DNA of 64,000 nucleotides. It comes from Megaustenia siamemsis (lineage: Eukaryota > Mollusca > Gastropoda > Stylommatophora > Ariophantidae). The DNA lies in contig JAVIAB010000051.1 of NCBI GenBank assembly GCA_032433765.1, positions 83,901,973-83,965,972 of the forward strand, in the 5' to 3' direction. Each line of letters begins with the position of its first letter. The stretch's first letter is position 1. The position numbers were made by a program, and so were the translations under genes. Under the pieces are notes generated by a model. That model had not been told where the DNA came from. It made no database searches and was given only the letters and a program-made list of their open reading frames with translations. This document shows positions 1-11,599 of this stretch, piece by piece.

Positions 1-763
1 CCTGCTCTGCCTGGCTCGACCTTGCTCTGCCTGGCTCGACCTGCTCTGCCTGGCTTGACCTGCTCTGCCTGGCTTCATCTGCTGTCAATCCTATCCAGCT
101 GTCTAGCCTGTCCTGCTCTGTCTAGCTTGACCCGCTGTCTATCATGTCCTAGTATTTAACATTTCCTGCTCTGTTTAGCTTGACCTGCTCTATCTAACTT
201 GTGCTGCTGTCTAGCTTGCTTACTGCCCTGCTTTTATTTAAGTTTCTGTCATGTCTAGCGTGCTTGACCTTCTGTCTAGCTTGCTTCACCTGCTCTGTGT
301 CTAGCTTGCATGACCTGCTCTGTGTCTAGCTTGCTTGTCCTGCTATGTATCTAGCTTGCTTGTCCTGCTCTGTGTCTAGCTTGCTTGACCTTCTCTGTTT
401 CTAGCTTGCTTGACCTGCTCTGTTTCTAGCTTGCTTGACCTGCTCTGTTTCTAGCTTGCTTGACCTGCTCTGTTTCTAGCTTGCTTGACCTGCTCTGTTT
501 CTAGCTTGCTTGACCTGCTCTGTTTCTAGCTTGCTTGACCTGCTCTGTTTCTAGCTTGCTTGACCTGCTCTGTTTCTAGCTTGCTTGACCTGCTCTGTTT
601 CTAGCTTGCTTGACCTGCTCTGTTTCTAGCTTGCTTGACCCGCTCTGTCTAGCTTGCTTGACCCGCTCTGTGTCTAGCTTGCTTGACCCGCTCTGTGTCT
701 AGCTTGCTTGACCCGCTCTGTGTCTAGCTTGCTTGACCCGCTCTGTGTCTAGCTTGCTTGAGA
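1..763. repeat. 25-bp minisatellite, CTAGCTTGCTTGACC type
   Basis: Head-to-tail units of about 25 bp built on CTAGCTTGCTTGACC followed by a TGCTCTGTTT or CGCTCTGTGT segment. Units from about 360 to 763 are nearly identical. Units from 1 to 300 are shorter (about 21 bp, with TGGCTCGACC) and diverged, so the older edge lies to the left. The array runs off the window start. No coding evidence. Confidence 0.95.
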
Positions 764-894
764 TGATTTGCTGTCTTTGTCTGCGGTTCGTCATTCGGTT
801 TTTTTTTCTTGTGGTATTTATACTATTACTAGAATTGAGAGTTCATCGGTGTTGAATATAACCAATTCTAACCTACGGAAGCAAATCATGAATA

Positions 895-1312
895 GTAATG
901 AAAAAAAAAATGAAATGACAATTAGGTTAGAGGCCACAGATGGGATTTCTCAGAATGTTGAAAGTTCACTGGACAGCTAAAAAGACCAATGAGAAAATTC
1001 TCAGAGGCCAACACAAAAAGGGAGCTCCTAAAAAACATCAGGAATTAACAATTAATATTTTTTGGACACTTCATGAGAAGAGGGATGTTGGAATACTTGG
1101 TTACAACTGGCAAAATAAGGAAAGAGAGATCGCAGACGACAAAGAGAGAAAGTACTAGATAGCTTGGTGTCATGATATGGAGAACAGTCAACAACAGAAC
1201 TGATACGATGCACTGTAGATAGATGATTGTGGAAGGACATGAACTGATACAATGCACTGTAGATAGATGATTGTGGAAGGACATGATCGCCTACGCCAAC
1301 CGTACGGCACAT
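895..1312 (+). mobile_element. LINE-C 3'-end fragment (RTE-like, dead)
   Basis: Translation in shifting frames gives the C-terminal end of an RTE-like reverse transcriptase: RLEATDG, then MLKVHWTAKKTNE, then a GHIMRR-like stretch and NWQNKEREIADDKER. The same segment recurs at 18641, 58380 and 61581. Frameshifts and stops show it is not expressed. A short internal duplication of about 45 bp (GATTGTGGAAGGACATGA at both 1225 and 1270) lies near its 3' end. The copy ends at the family's GGCACATGAT tail. Confidence 0.85.
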
Positions 1313-1789
1313 GATTTATACTATTCGATCCATTATACTTTTAGATATCCTCTTGATCATTTTTCGTCCGTTTGTTTATAGGATAGTGGATTCTGTCTTC
1401 TCATGGAACCGAACCATTTAATTCTATAATTTAATTATATATTGTTTTTTTTACTGTGAGATTGATTACTTTTTTCTAAATTCTTCACTTATAATTTTGT
1501 GAGGAACAATTTTAATGAGCAGAAAGACATGAATAAAATTGTTTTGTGTGGGACTCATGTTGTATAATTACAAATGTAATAGGAAAAGGTAAGTAAAATG
1601 TGCATAATAGAAGTGGACACAAAATCCGTGCTAAATTAATTATAAGCGATTATGATAAAACATTCTCCAGCTGTGTAGGATTTTTCTGAGTAAAATCTCG
1701 TGCAAACTTAGTTGTAAATGTTTGTAAAGTTAATACATATCATTTTACTATGAGGCAGCATTTGCAGGTATATATGTTGTCGTTAGCCC
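1313..1789. other. AT-rich interval, nothing recognised
   Basis: AT-rich DNA between a LINE fragment and a satellite. No open frame of convincing length, no tRNA-like boxes and no repeat shared with the rest of the window were seen. Confidence 0.5.
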
Positions 1790-2395
1790 TTCAGATTATT
1801 TATGTCTTACCAACTGCGTTGTTATCCCTGACGACTGCTCCTGTCTTACCGACTGCGTTGTCGTTATCCCTGATGGTTGCTGCTTTTTTACTTATTGCAT
1901 TATCCCCCCCCCTGACGATTGCTGCTAACTTACCGATTACGTTGTCGTTAGCCCTGACGGTTGCTGCTAACTTACCGACTACATTGTCGTTAGCCCTGAC
2001 GGTTGCTGCTAACTTACCGACTACATTGTCGTTAGCCCTGACGGTTGCTGCTAACTTACCGACTACGTTGTCGTTAGCCCTGACGGTTGCTGCTAACTTA
2101 CCGACTACGTTGTCGTTAGCCCTGACGGTTGCTGCTAACTTAACGACTACGTTGTCGTTAGCCCTGACGGTTGCTGCTAACTTACCGACTACGTTGTCGT
2201 TAGCCCTGACGGTTGCTGCTAACTTACCGACTACGTTGTCGTTAGCCCTGACGGTTGCTGCTAACTTAACCGACTACGTTGTCGTTAGCCCTGACGGTTG
2301 CTGCTAACTTAACCGACTACGTTGTTGTTAGCCCTGACGGTTGCTGCTAACTTAACCGACTACGTTGTCGTTAGCCCTGACAATTGCTCCTGTAT
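1790..2395. repeat. 42-bp minisatellite with a 14-codon unit
   Basis: About 14 units of 42 bp built on GTTGCTGCTAACTTACCGAC then TACGTTGTCGTTAGCCCTG. Because 42 is a multiple of 3, one frame stays open from 1750 to 2307 and reads a 14-residue repeat (ALTVAANLPTTLSL). The last three units contain an extra C (AACCGAC), are 43 bp long and break this frame. That argues against selection on a protein. The first units (1790-1930) are more diverged. Confidence 0.93.
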
Positions 2396-2559
2396 TATCG
2401 GCCGCAAAATGAACAGTGCCATAGTTTACATGCAACTGCAATATTTACATCGTAGCGGCCAGTCCATTTATCTACAGAACGGCATATGCTGAGTGCCGGA
2501 TTAGCCTTTACTCTTGATTGACGGGGTCCAGGTTCTCCCAACATTGAATGGGTACAGAC

Positions 2560-2722
2560 TTGGTCTGGGAGGGGGGGGGGTGGAAGAGACGGCACTGGTG
2601 TAATACCGATTATATTAACATTACCCCCAAAAATGGACCAGGGTCTAAGAAAAAAAGATCTTGGCATTAACAGTTCACTAACACCGTATTGCCTATACGC
2701 TGCCATGTGGTGTGACCAGGCT
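2560..2722 (+). mobile_element. Diverged 3' part of the tRNA-derived SINE
   Basis: Matches in order the 3' half of the SINE at 11335: GGCACTGGTGTAATACCGAT, ACATTACCCCCAAAAAT, CACTAACACCGTATTGCC, then TATACGCTGCCATGTGGTGTGACC. The tRNA-like head is missing or unrecognisable and a run of 11 G replaces part of the body. Old copy; boundaries approximate. Confidence 0.6.
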
Positions 2723-3904
2723 CATGATTTCCTTTGTTTTATTGTCAGAATAGTAATCCGTTTTCTGGATCCACTCTGACAAGAGCAGGAGGGTCTATCA
2801 ACTTTGTTTCACTGATTCAGATGAAGCTGCTGACAACAGAGGTGGCGAGTATGTTTAATCGTGCTTTTACTTCCAAGCTTTGTTTGTCTCCGGATTATCT
2901 TCGTCGCCCACCCAACTGTCCCAATTGCTCAGATATCCTCAGTAAATCCCGCAGCGGGAAAATACTGAGAAATAATTTTCCCTAAACCTGGGAGCTAATT
3001 ACTTGTATTTCTGACAACAGAATAGTAATCAACAGATTACGAACGGACGAATTGTAAGTGTGATAGCCAGGTCGTTACTCCTGTTTGCCTGCCTAGCAGC
3101 TTTTAACATGCGGATCGCTTCACTGTTTATTGTTGGAACACCTTTCATATTCAAAGATTTCTTCCGAATCGTCTCTACCGACCTCCTGGTGGGCTAAACG
3201 GTATGTCCATTATGCTAGAGATTGAAGCCGGCACACCTTCAAGATTATAATTTGCGTTTCTTCATATGTGCTATAAATAAAATAAGCAGGAAACTAGTAA
3301 TTGAAACTTCAAATAATAGACTGTGTCGTGTAATAACATTGAGACGGTACACCGTAGAAGGAAACTGTTTGAGAGTTGCAAGAAGGAATTCGCTCGTCAA
3401 AACCCTTGAACTACGAGAATACTGGAACAAGGCCCAGAAGTTGTGTAAAGAATCACGTTGTCCGTGAAAACATACTAGAGAGCTTGTGAAAACTGTTTCA
3501 GGCGGTCTTTATTCGCATTCACTGTCCTTGCTGCTAAATCTCTGAGTTGTACGAACACAACTCTTCGCTCTCTGCTTCCCCAGGATCTTCTAAACACCTA
3601 ACTGTGTTTCTCAAGCACGCGCCCCATTGTTCACTGCTTGTTGTGCGTGGTACAGAGGGTGAAAAGGGCCAAATCCCATTAGTTTGAACTTATTTCTAGA
3701 CACACAGGTATCATGACTGCCGGGTAAGTGCGTTCTGACTAGTTGGATTTCATGGACATTTTGCAATACATGCCCCCCTCCCACAAACCTTGTATGTGCC
3801 AGTAACAGGTGTTTGTTGAATCCCTGTCTGCTTGTGGCTAGAATGTTACACAATTATGGCGAAAATCTGGTCAAATAAATAAATGGCTAATAAATTGTGG
3901 GGCT
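2723..3904. other. Single-copy-looking interval, no gene recognised
   Basis: Balanced-composition DNA with short open frames (2734-2985 and 3222-3467 on the + strand, about 80 codons each) that match nothing I recognise and have no paired splice sites. GAATAGTAATC appears at 2750 and 3020, once after a pyrimidine-rich TTGTCAG; I could not build an exon from it. Confidence 0.45.
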
Positions 3905-4030
3905 TCGGGAGTGCGTGGGGGCCTTGGTGGCTGAATAGTTCCCACATGTAAATTTTGTATCCAGACCACAAGGCTTGGAGTACTTGAAAGTGGCCTGGCA
4001 TGATGCTGACCACATCACTCATCACTCAAA
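3905..4030 (+). mobile_element. Possible very old tRNA-derived SINE remnant
   Basis: Has a tRNA-like 5' segment (CTTGGTGGCTGAATAG ... CAAGGCTTGGAGTAC) followed by GGCATGATGCTGACCACATC. The latter resembles GGGCGTAATACTGACCACAT of the SINE body at 11335. Similarity is partial and no flanking duplication was found, so this is a tentative call. Confidence 0.3.
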
Positions 4031-4494
4031 TAATATTCCCTATATACTTTAGCGGGTGTTCACGTTGAACTTTTCTTTTCACCACTTTGAAAATGCGCAC
4101 TTTGTTTATCCGTCACCGAACACCTTTGCAATTGTGTCGGAATATTTTCATTAACCTCCCAGTCGCTATTCCAACACAGGAAGTTTCAGCACAGGAAGTT
4201 TCAGCACAATGCTTTAGCTCCGTAACACCCGCGAAGACTCGGTGTATTTCAGGAAGATCGTTAATATAAATCCCAATATAAGCAAACCTATTGCTCTTCA
4301 GTCTCCATCGCTACATTGTCTCTAAAATTCGAACGTTAGATTCTAAAACAAAACCACCGAAATGAAATGCGTCAGGCGTACGGTGGAAGGCAAGAATGAG
4401 TTCTATTTAGATGAGGGGAACTAAGATGACTGTTACAGACCCGATTTTGATATATTGTATCTCATAACTTTGGGAAGGAATCTTGATTTCTACA
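4031..4494. other. Interval without recognised features
   Basis: Unremarkable DNA before the poly-C satellite. A 13-bp direct duplication, CACAGGAAGTTTCAG-like, occurs at 4178-4204. No gene seen. Confidence 0.45.
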
Positions 4495-7383
4495 TTGCCT
4501 TGGCTCGATCTCTCTCCCCTAATTTCTTTCAGCTCTGCTCGATCTCTCTCCCTTAACTTCTTTCAGCTCTGCTCAATCTCTCTCCCTTAACTTCTTTCAG
4601 CTCTGCTCAATTGCTCGATCTCCCTCCCTTAATTTCTTTTAGCTCTGCTCGATCTCCCTCCCTTAACTTCTTTTAGCTCTGCTCGATCTCCCTCCCTTAA
4701 CTTCTTTCAGCTCTGCTCGATCTCTCTCCCTTAACTTCATTTAGCTCTGCTCCATCTCCCCCCCCAACTTCTTTCAGCTCTGCTCCATCTCCCCCCCCCA
4801 TTAATTTCGTTCAGCTCTGCTCCATCTTCCCCCCCCCATTAAGTTCTTTCAGCTCTGCTCCATCTCCCCCCCCGATTAACTTCTTTCAGCTCTGCTCCAT
4901 CTCCCCCCCCCATTAACTTTTTTAAGCTTTGCTCCATCTCTCCCCCCCCCCCATTATTTCTTTCAGCGCTGCTCCATGTCCCCCCCCCCATTAACTTCTT
5001 TCAGCTCTGCTCCATCTCCCCCCCCATTAATTTCTTTCAGCTCTGCTCCATCTCCCCCCACATTAACTTCTTTCAGCTCTGCTCCATCTCCCCCCCCCCC
5101 ATTAACTTCTTTCAGCTCTGCTCCATCTCCCCCACATTAATTTCTTTCAGCTCTGCTCCATCTCCCCCCCCCCCCAATTAATTTCTTTCAGCTCTGCTCC
5201 ATCTCCCCCCCCCATTAATTTCTTTCAGCTCTGCTCCATCTCCCCCCCCCCCATTAATTTCTTTCAGCTCTGCTCCATCTCCCCCCCCCCCAATTAATTT
5301 CTTTCAGCTCTGCTCCATCTCCCCCCCATTAATTTCTTTCAACTCTGCTCCATCTCCCCCCCCCCATTAATTTCTTTCAGCTTTGCTCCATCTCCCCCCC
5401 CCCCCATTAATTTCTTTCAGCTCTGCTCCATCTCCTCCCGCCCCATTAATTTTTTTCAGCTCTGCTTTATCTCCCCCCATTAATTTCTTTCAGCTCTGCT
5501 CCATCTCCACCCCCCCCCCTTTAAATTTCTTTCAGCTCTGCTCCATTACCCCCCCTATTAATTTCTTTCAGCTCTGCTCCATCTCCCCCCATTAATTTCT
5601 TTCAGCTCTGCTCCATCTACCATATTAATTTCTTTCAGCACTGCTCCATCTTCCCCCCACCCCCCATTAATTTTTTTTCAGCTCTGCTCCATCTCCCCCC
5701 CCCCCATTAATTTCTTTTAGCTCTGCTCCATCTCCCCCCATTAATTTCTTTCAGCTCTGCTCCATCTCCCCCCCCCATTAATTTCTTTCAGCTCTGCTCC
5801 ATCTCCCCCCCCATTAACTTCTTTCAGCTCTGCTCCATCTCCCCCCCATAAACTTCTTTTATCTCTGCTCCATCCCCTCCCCTCATTAACTTCTTTCAGC
5901 TCTGCTCCATCTCCTCCCCCCCCCCATTAACTTTTTTCAGCTCTGCCCCCCCCCCATTAACTTTTTTCAGCTCTGCCACCCCATTAACTTCTTTCAGCTC
6001 TACTCCATCCCCTCCCCCCATTAATTTCTTTCAGCTCTGCTCCATCTCCCCCCCCCATTAATTTCTTTCAGCTCTGCTCCATCTCCCCCCCCATTAATTT
6101 CTTTCAGCTCTGCTCCATCTCCCCCCCCCCATTAATTTCTTTCAGCTCTGCTCCATCTCCCCCCCCATTAATTTCTTTCAGCTCTGCTCCATCTCCCCCC
6201 CCCCATTAATTTCTTTCAGCTCTGCTCCATCTCCCCCCCCCCACATTAATTTCTTTCAGCTCTGCTCCATCTCCCCCCCATTATCATCTTTAAGCTCTGC
6301 TCCATCTCCCCCCCCCATTAACTTCTTTCAGCTCTGCTCCATCTCCCCCCCCCATCAACTTTCAGCTTTGCTCCATTTCCCCCCCCACCACCATTAACTT
6401 CTTTCAGCTCTGCTCCATCTCCCCCCCCCCCCCCGCCATTAACTTCTTTCAGCTCTGCTCCATCTCCCCCCCCCATTAACTTCTTTCAGCTCTGCTCCAT
6501 CTCCCCCATTAACTTCTTTCAGCTCTGCTCCATGTCCCCTCCCCCCATTAACTTCTTTCAGCTCTGCTCTATCTCCCCCCCCCCATTAACTTCTTTCAGC
6601 TCTGCTCCATCTCCTCCCCCCCCCATTAACTTCTTTCATCTCTGCTCCATCCCCTCCCCTCATTAACTTCTTTCAGCTCTGCTCCATCTCCTCCCCCCCC
6701 CATTAACTTTTTTCAGCTCTGCCCCCCCCCATTAACTTTTTTCAGCTCTGCCACCCCATTAACTTCTTTCAGCTCTGCTCCATCCCCTCCCCCATTAATT
6801 TCTTTCAGCTCTGCTCCATCTCCCCCCCCCATTAATTTCTTTCAGCTCTGCTCCATCTCACCCCCATTAATTTCTTTCAGCTCTGCTCCATCTCCCCCCC
6901 CCCATTAATTTCTTTCAGCTCTGCTCCATCTCCCCCCCATTAATTTCTTTCAGCTCTGCTCCATCTCCCCCCCATTAATTTCTTTCAGCTCTGCTCCATC
7001 TCCCCCCCCACATTAATTTCTTTCAGCTCTGCTCCATCTCCCCCCCCCATTATCATCTTTAAGCTCTGCTCCATCTCCCCCCCCATTATCATCTTTAAGC
7101 TCTGCTCCATCCCCCCCCCATTAACTTCTTTCAGCTTTGCTCCATTTCCCCCCCCCCCCCACCACCATTAACTTCTTTCAGCTCTGCTCCATCTCCCCCC
7201 CATTAACTTCTTTCAGCTTTGCTCCATTTCCCCCCACCCTCATTAACTTCTTTCAGGTCTGCTCCATCCCCCCCCATTAACTTCTTTCAGCTCTGACCCC
7301 CCCCCCCCCAATTAACTTCTTTCAGCTCTACTCCATCCTCCTCCTCCCCCCCCCCCATTAACTTCTTTCAGCTCTGCTCCATC
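4495..7383. repeat. ~38-bp satellite with variable poly-C run
   Basis: About 75 head-to-tail units built on TTCTTTCAGCTCTGCTCCAT followed by CTC, a run of 5 to about 16 C, then ATTAA. Unit length varies from about 30 to 43 bp, mostly through the C run. Early units (4500-4740) carry CTCGATCTCTCTCCCTTAA in place of the poly-C and look ancestral. A block holding CATCCCCTCCCCTCATTAAC and two truncated CTCTGCC units occurs at both 5870-6010 and 6645-6790. That indicates an internal duplication of about 780 bp. No coding potential. Confidence 0.95.
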
Positions 7384-9890
7384 CTCCCCCTGTGTCTCGT
7401 TGTCGCGCGAACGCTCCCCCCCCCCCCCCCGGTCTCGTTGTCGCGCGAACGCTCCCCCCCCCGGTCTCGTTGTCGCGCGAACGCTCCCCCCCCCCCGGTC
7501 TCGTTGTCGCGCGAACGCTCCCCCCCCCCCGGTCTCGTTGTCCCGCGAGCACTACCCTCTCTGTCTCGTTGTCCCGCGAACACAACCCTCTCTGTCTCGT
7601 TGTCCCGCGAACACTACCCTCTCTGTCTCGTTGTCCCGCGAACACAACCCTCTCTGTCTCGTTGTCCCGCGAACACTACCCTCTCTGTCTCGTTGTCCCG
7701 CGAACACTACCCTCTCTGTCTCGTTGTCCCGCGAACACTACCCTCTCTGTCTCGTTGTCCCGCGAACACTACCCTCTCTGTCTCGTTGTCCCGCGAACAC
7801 TACCCTCTCTGTCTCGTTGTCCCGCGAACACTACCCTCTCTGTCTCGTTGTCCCGCGAACACTACCCTCTCTGTCTCGTTGTCCCGCGAACACTACCCTC
7901 TCTGTCTCGTTGTCCCGCGAACACTACCCTCTCTGTCTCGTTGTCCCGCGAACACAACCCTCTCTGTCTCGTTGTCCCGCGAACACTACCCTCTCTGTCT
8001 CGTTGTCCCGCGAACACTACCCTCTCTGTCTCGTTGTCTCGCGAACACTACCCTCTCTGTCTCGTTGTCCCGCGAACACTACCCTCTCTGTCTCGTTGTC
8101 CCGCGAACACTACCCTCTCTGTCTCGTTGTCCCGCGAACACTACCCTCTCTGTCTCGTTGTCCCGCGAACACTACCCTCTCTGTCTCGTTGTCCCGCGAA
8201 CACTACCCTCTCTGTCTCGTTGTCCCGCGAACACTACCCTCTCTGTCTCGTTGTCCCGCGAACACTACCCTCTCTGTCTCGTTGTCCCGCGAACACTACC
8301 CTCTCTGTCTCGTTGTCCCGCGAACACTACCCTCTCTGTCTCGTTGTCCCGCGAACACTACCCTCTCTGTTTCGTTGTCCCGCGAACACTACCCTCTCTG
8401 TCTCGTTGTCCCGCGAACACTACCCTCTCTGTCTCGTTGTCCCGCGAACACTACCCTCTCTGTCTCGTTGTCCCGCGAACACTACCCTCTCTGTCTCGTT
8501 GTCCCGCGAACACTACCCTCTCTGTCTCGTTGTCCCGCGAACACTACCCTCTCTGTCTCGTTGTCCCGCGAACACTACCCTCTCTGTCTCGTTGTCCCGC
8601 GAACACTACCCTCTCTGTCTCGTTGTCCCGCGTACACTACCCTCTCTGTCTCGTTGTCCCGCGTGCACTACCCTCTCTGTCTCGTTGTCCCGCGAGCACT
8701 ACCCTCTCTGTCTCGTTGTCCCGCGAACACTACCCTCTCTGTCTCGTTGTCCCGCGAACACTACCCTCTCTGTCTCGTTGTCCCGCGAACACTACCCTCT
8801 CTGTCTCGTTGTCCCACGAACACTACCCTCTCTGTCTCGTTGTCCCGCGAACACTACCCTCTCTGTCTCGTTGTCCCGCGAACACTACCCTCTCTGTCTC
8901 GTTGTCCCGCGAACACTACCCTCTCTGTCTCGTTGTCCCGCGAACACTACCCTCTCTGTCTCGTTGTCCCGCGAACACTACCCTCTCTGTCTCGTTGTCC
9001 CGCGAACACTACCCTCTCTGTCTCGTTGTCCCGCGAACACTACCCTCTCTGTCTCGTTGTCCCGCGAACACTACCCTCTCTGTCTCGTTGTCCCGCGAGC
9101 ACTACCCTCTCTGTCTCGTTGTCCCGCGAGCACTACCCTCTCTGTCTCGTTGTCCCGCGAGCACTACCCTCTCTGTCTCGTTGTCCCGCGAGCACTACCC
9201 TCTCTGTCTCGTTGTCCCGCGAACACTACCCTCTCTGTTTCGTTGTCCCGCGAGCACTTCCCTCTCTGTTTCGTTGTCCCGCGAGCACTTCCCTCTCTGT
9301 CTCGTTGTCCCGCGAGCACTTCCCTCTGTCTCGTTGTCCCGCGAACACTACCCTCTCTGTCTCGTTGTCCCGCGAACACTACCCTCTCTGTCTCGTTGTC
9401 CCGCGAACACTACCCTCTCTGTCTCGTTGTCCCGCGAACACTACCCTCTCTGTCTCGTTGTCCCGCGAACACTACCCTCTCTGTCTCGTTGTCCCGCGAA
9501 CACTACCCTCTCTTTCTCGTTGTCCCGCGAACACTACCCTCTCTGTCTCGTTGTCCCGCGAGCACTTCCCTCTCTGTCTCGTTGTCCCGCGAACACTACC
9601 CTCTGTCTCGTTGTCCCGCGAGCACTTCCCTCTGTTTCGTTCTCCCGCGAGCACTTCCCTCTCTGTCTCGTTGTCCCGCGAACACTACCCTCTCTGTCTC
9701 GTTCTCCCGCGAACACTTCCCTCTCTGTTTCGTTCTCCCGCGAACACTTCCCTCTCTGTTTTGTTCTCCCGCGAACACTTCCCTCTCTGTTTTGTTCTCC
9801 CGCGAACACTTCCCTCTCTGTTTTGTTCTCCCGCGAACACTTCCCTCTCTGTTTTGTTCTCCCGCGAACACTTCCTCCTCTGTCTCGGTG
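7384..9890. repeat. 31-bp satellite, CTCGTTGTCCCGCGAACAC type
   Basis: About 80 units of 31 bp built on CTCGTTGTCCCGCGAACAC plus TACCCTCTCTGT. The first five units (7392-7550) are hybrids in which CGCGCGAACGCTC is followed by a poly-C run like that of the neighbouring satellite. From about 9240 onward, variants with GAGCACTTCC and then GTTTTGTTCTCC take over. A few units are 27 bp. Since 31 is not a multiple of 3 and the 93-bp cycle lacks stops, all three forward frames stay open for over 2.5 kb and read the same 31-residue periodic peptide. I treat these as non-coding by-products. The unit is CpG-rich. Confidence 0.95.
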
Positions 9891-10379
9891 TCCCCTACCA
9901 ACTTTCATATCGTGTGTTGATTCCCCCACCCTCTACTGCTCCTCTGTTTCTTTAACGCTGCCCCGCTCCTTCTCTAAATTATCAATCTTCCACCTCCGAT
10001 GTCAATCTCCTTACTACCTCTTTTCTCCCTACGCCATTCTTGACCCCATTCCCAACATAACCTCCTTCCTCTTTGTTTTGTCTTTCCATTGAAGAAATAA
10101 ATGTATAAAAGCATGGTACCTATGTCTCACCGCTTGAACTGTCTTCTGTCTAAACGTGCACACCATAGGCGCCATCTTTATCAACGAACCCCAACACGTC
10201 AACGTATTAATAGCAACAAAAAGAACAAACGGTTTGATCTATTTTCGTTTCCTCCCCCACACAGAACAAACTTTTCATTGAATGCCACCCCTTGATCATT
10301 TCTTAAAAGAAAAACTGGTTTACTTAGTTTAATTCTGTGATTTACCTCCCTATTTAAACGGTTATTTTAACCTCTACAG
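9891..10379. other. Pyrimidine-rich tail and intron-like sequence
   Basis: C/T-rich DNA (9891-10090) grades out of the satellite; the rest is ordinary AT-rich sequence that ends in the pyrimidine tract TTTTAACCTCTACAG immediately before the candidate exon. No gene of its own. Confidence 0.5.
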
Positions 10380-10418
10380 GTCACACCTAAAAAGGCTGAT
10401 CAGGGAAAGACTAAATCG
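10380..10418 (+). CDS. Candidate 39-bp internal exon of an unidentified host gene
   Basis: A 39-bp segment is bounded by a good acceptor (TTTTAACCTCTACAG, ending 10379) and a consensus donor (GTAAGT from 10419). In frame 1 it reads VTPKKADQGKTKS, 13 whole codons; a second frame is also open. The lysine-rich, disordered composition matches the terminal-exon candidate at 26818 (DKDTGKKVKASKK), which is in compatible phase. If both belong to one gene, the intron between them is about 16.4 kb and holds most of the repeats described here. The protein is not recognised. Evidence is splice signals and composition only; a 39-bp match can arise by chance. Confidence 0.4.
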
Positions 10419-10659
10419 GTAAGTTACTTTTGTTGTGGATTATTTTAAGGTTTTTGTTTATTGACGATTAATTTCACTGACATTAAGTTTGAAAAACTTA
10501 CAGCTGCACCATTCAGGATGTTCCACCGCGCAGGCTTTTTTAAACTCGCGTTTTATTTCATGAATAATGTACTGCCACTCTGTTATATCCACTTTCGCTT
10601 AATTAGTCCGCGCTTAGTGTCACTCCCCGCTTGATTTCACACAGCCCTTACACCCGACG

Positions 10660-11170
10660 CTTACATTAGTTTCACTCATTATTTGATTAGTTTCGCTCAA
10701 CGATTAGTTCCATTTAGCGATTAGTTTCACTCAGCGATTAGTTTCACTCTGCGATTAGTTTCACTCTGCGATTAGTTTCACTCAGCGATTAGTTTCACTC
10801 AGCGATTAGTTTCACTCAGCGATTAGTTTCTCTCAGCGATTAGTTTCTCTCAGCGATTAGTTTCTCTCAGCGATTAGTTTCACTCAGCGATTAGTTTCAC
10901 TCAGCGATTAGTTTCACTCAGCGATTAGTTTCACTCAGCGATTAGTTTCACTCAGCGATTAGTTTCACTCAGCGATTAGTTTCACTCAGCGATTAGTTTC
11001 ACTCAGCGATTAGTTTCACTCAACGGTTAACTTCGTTCAACGCATAACTGGTTTCACTGAAAACGTAGTTTCATACAGCAACCACGCTTAACTACTTTCA
11101 CTCAACACTTAGCTAGTTTAACTCAATACTTAGCTAGTTTACTCAACACTTAGCTAATTTCACTCAACTG
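10660..11170. repeat. 17-bp minisatellite (AGCGATTAGTTTCACTC)
   Basis: About 20 near-perfect 17-bp units AGCGATTAGTTTCACTC between 10690 and 11035. A block of three units with TTTCTCTC lies in the middle. A looser 20-21-bp repeat follows (CTCAACACTTAGCTAGTTTA, 11075-11165) and looks like a decayed extension of the same sequence. Confidence 0.93.
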
Positions 11171-11321
11171 TGAACAGATCGCATCTGCCTTACACTGGGC
11201 AAGCCCCAACTGGCTCCCACAGACAGATTTTAAAAAAATGATGAGTCAGTAATGTGAGAATCATCAAAAATACTTGATCAACTACAGAAAAGTATATAAA
11301 ATGTAAGAAATAATTATCAAG

Positions 11322-11599
11322 ATATTAAAATGAAGGGAGCCATGATAACTCAGTGGTTAGTGAACTGGACTACCACGGAGAAGGGGTAGGATTCGATCCC
11401 AACCGACGGCTTCCGGGTTCACCCAGCCTTAAATGGGCACCGGATTTTTTTCTGGGAAAGTAAAGCAGCACGGGCGTAATACTGACCACATTACCCCAAA
11501 AATCATGTGCTGAAGGTCTGTAAAATATAGGGTCACTAACACCATATTTTCATATACGCCATTTGGCGTGACGGGGGTACTTTACTATATTACAATGAA
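11322..11599 (+). mobile_element. tRNA-derived SINE with target duplications
   Basis: Body 11335-11586. The 5' end is tRNA-like: an A-box-like TAACTCAGTGGTTAGTG and a B-box-like GATTCGATCCCAACC. A shared body follows (CTGGGAAAGTAAAGCAGCAC, GTAATACTGACCACATTACC) and the 3' end carries a short inverted repeat, ACGCCATTTGGCGT, then GACGGGGGTACTT. It is flanked by a 13-bp target duplication with one mismatch (ATATTAAAATGAA at 11322-11334, ATATTACAATGAA at 11587-11599). Same family as 55622-55885 and 59062-59325, which lie on the other strand. Non-autonomous; would need LINE machinery. Confidence 0.88.

Noticed and set aside
7392..10092. Three overlapping forward frames of over 840 codons
   Set aside because: They are produced by a stop-free 31-bp unit read in three phases; no start context, domain or splice evidence.
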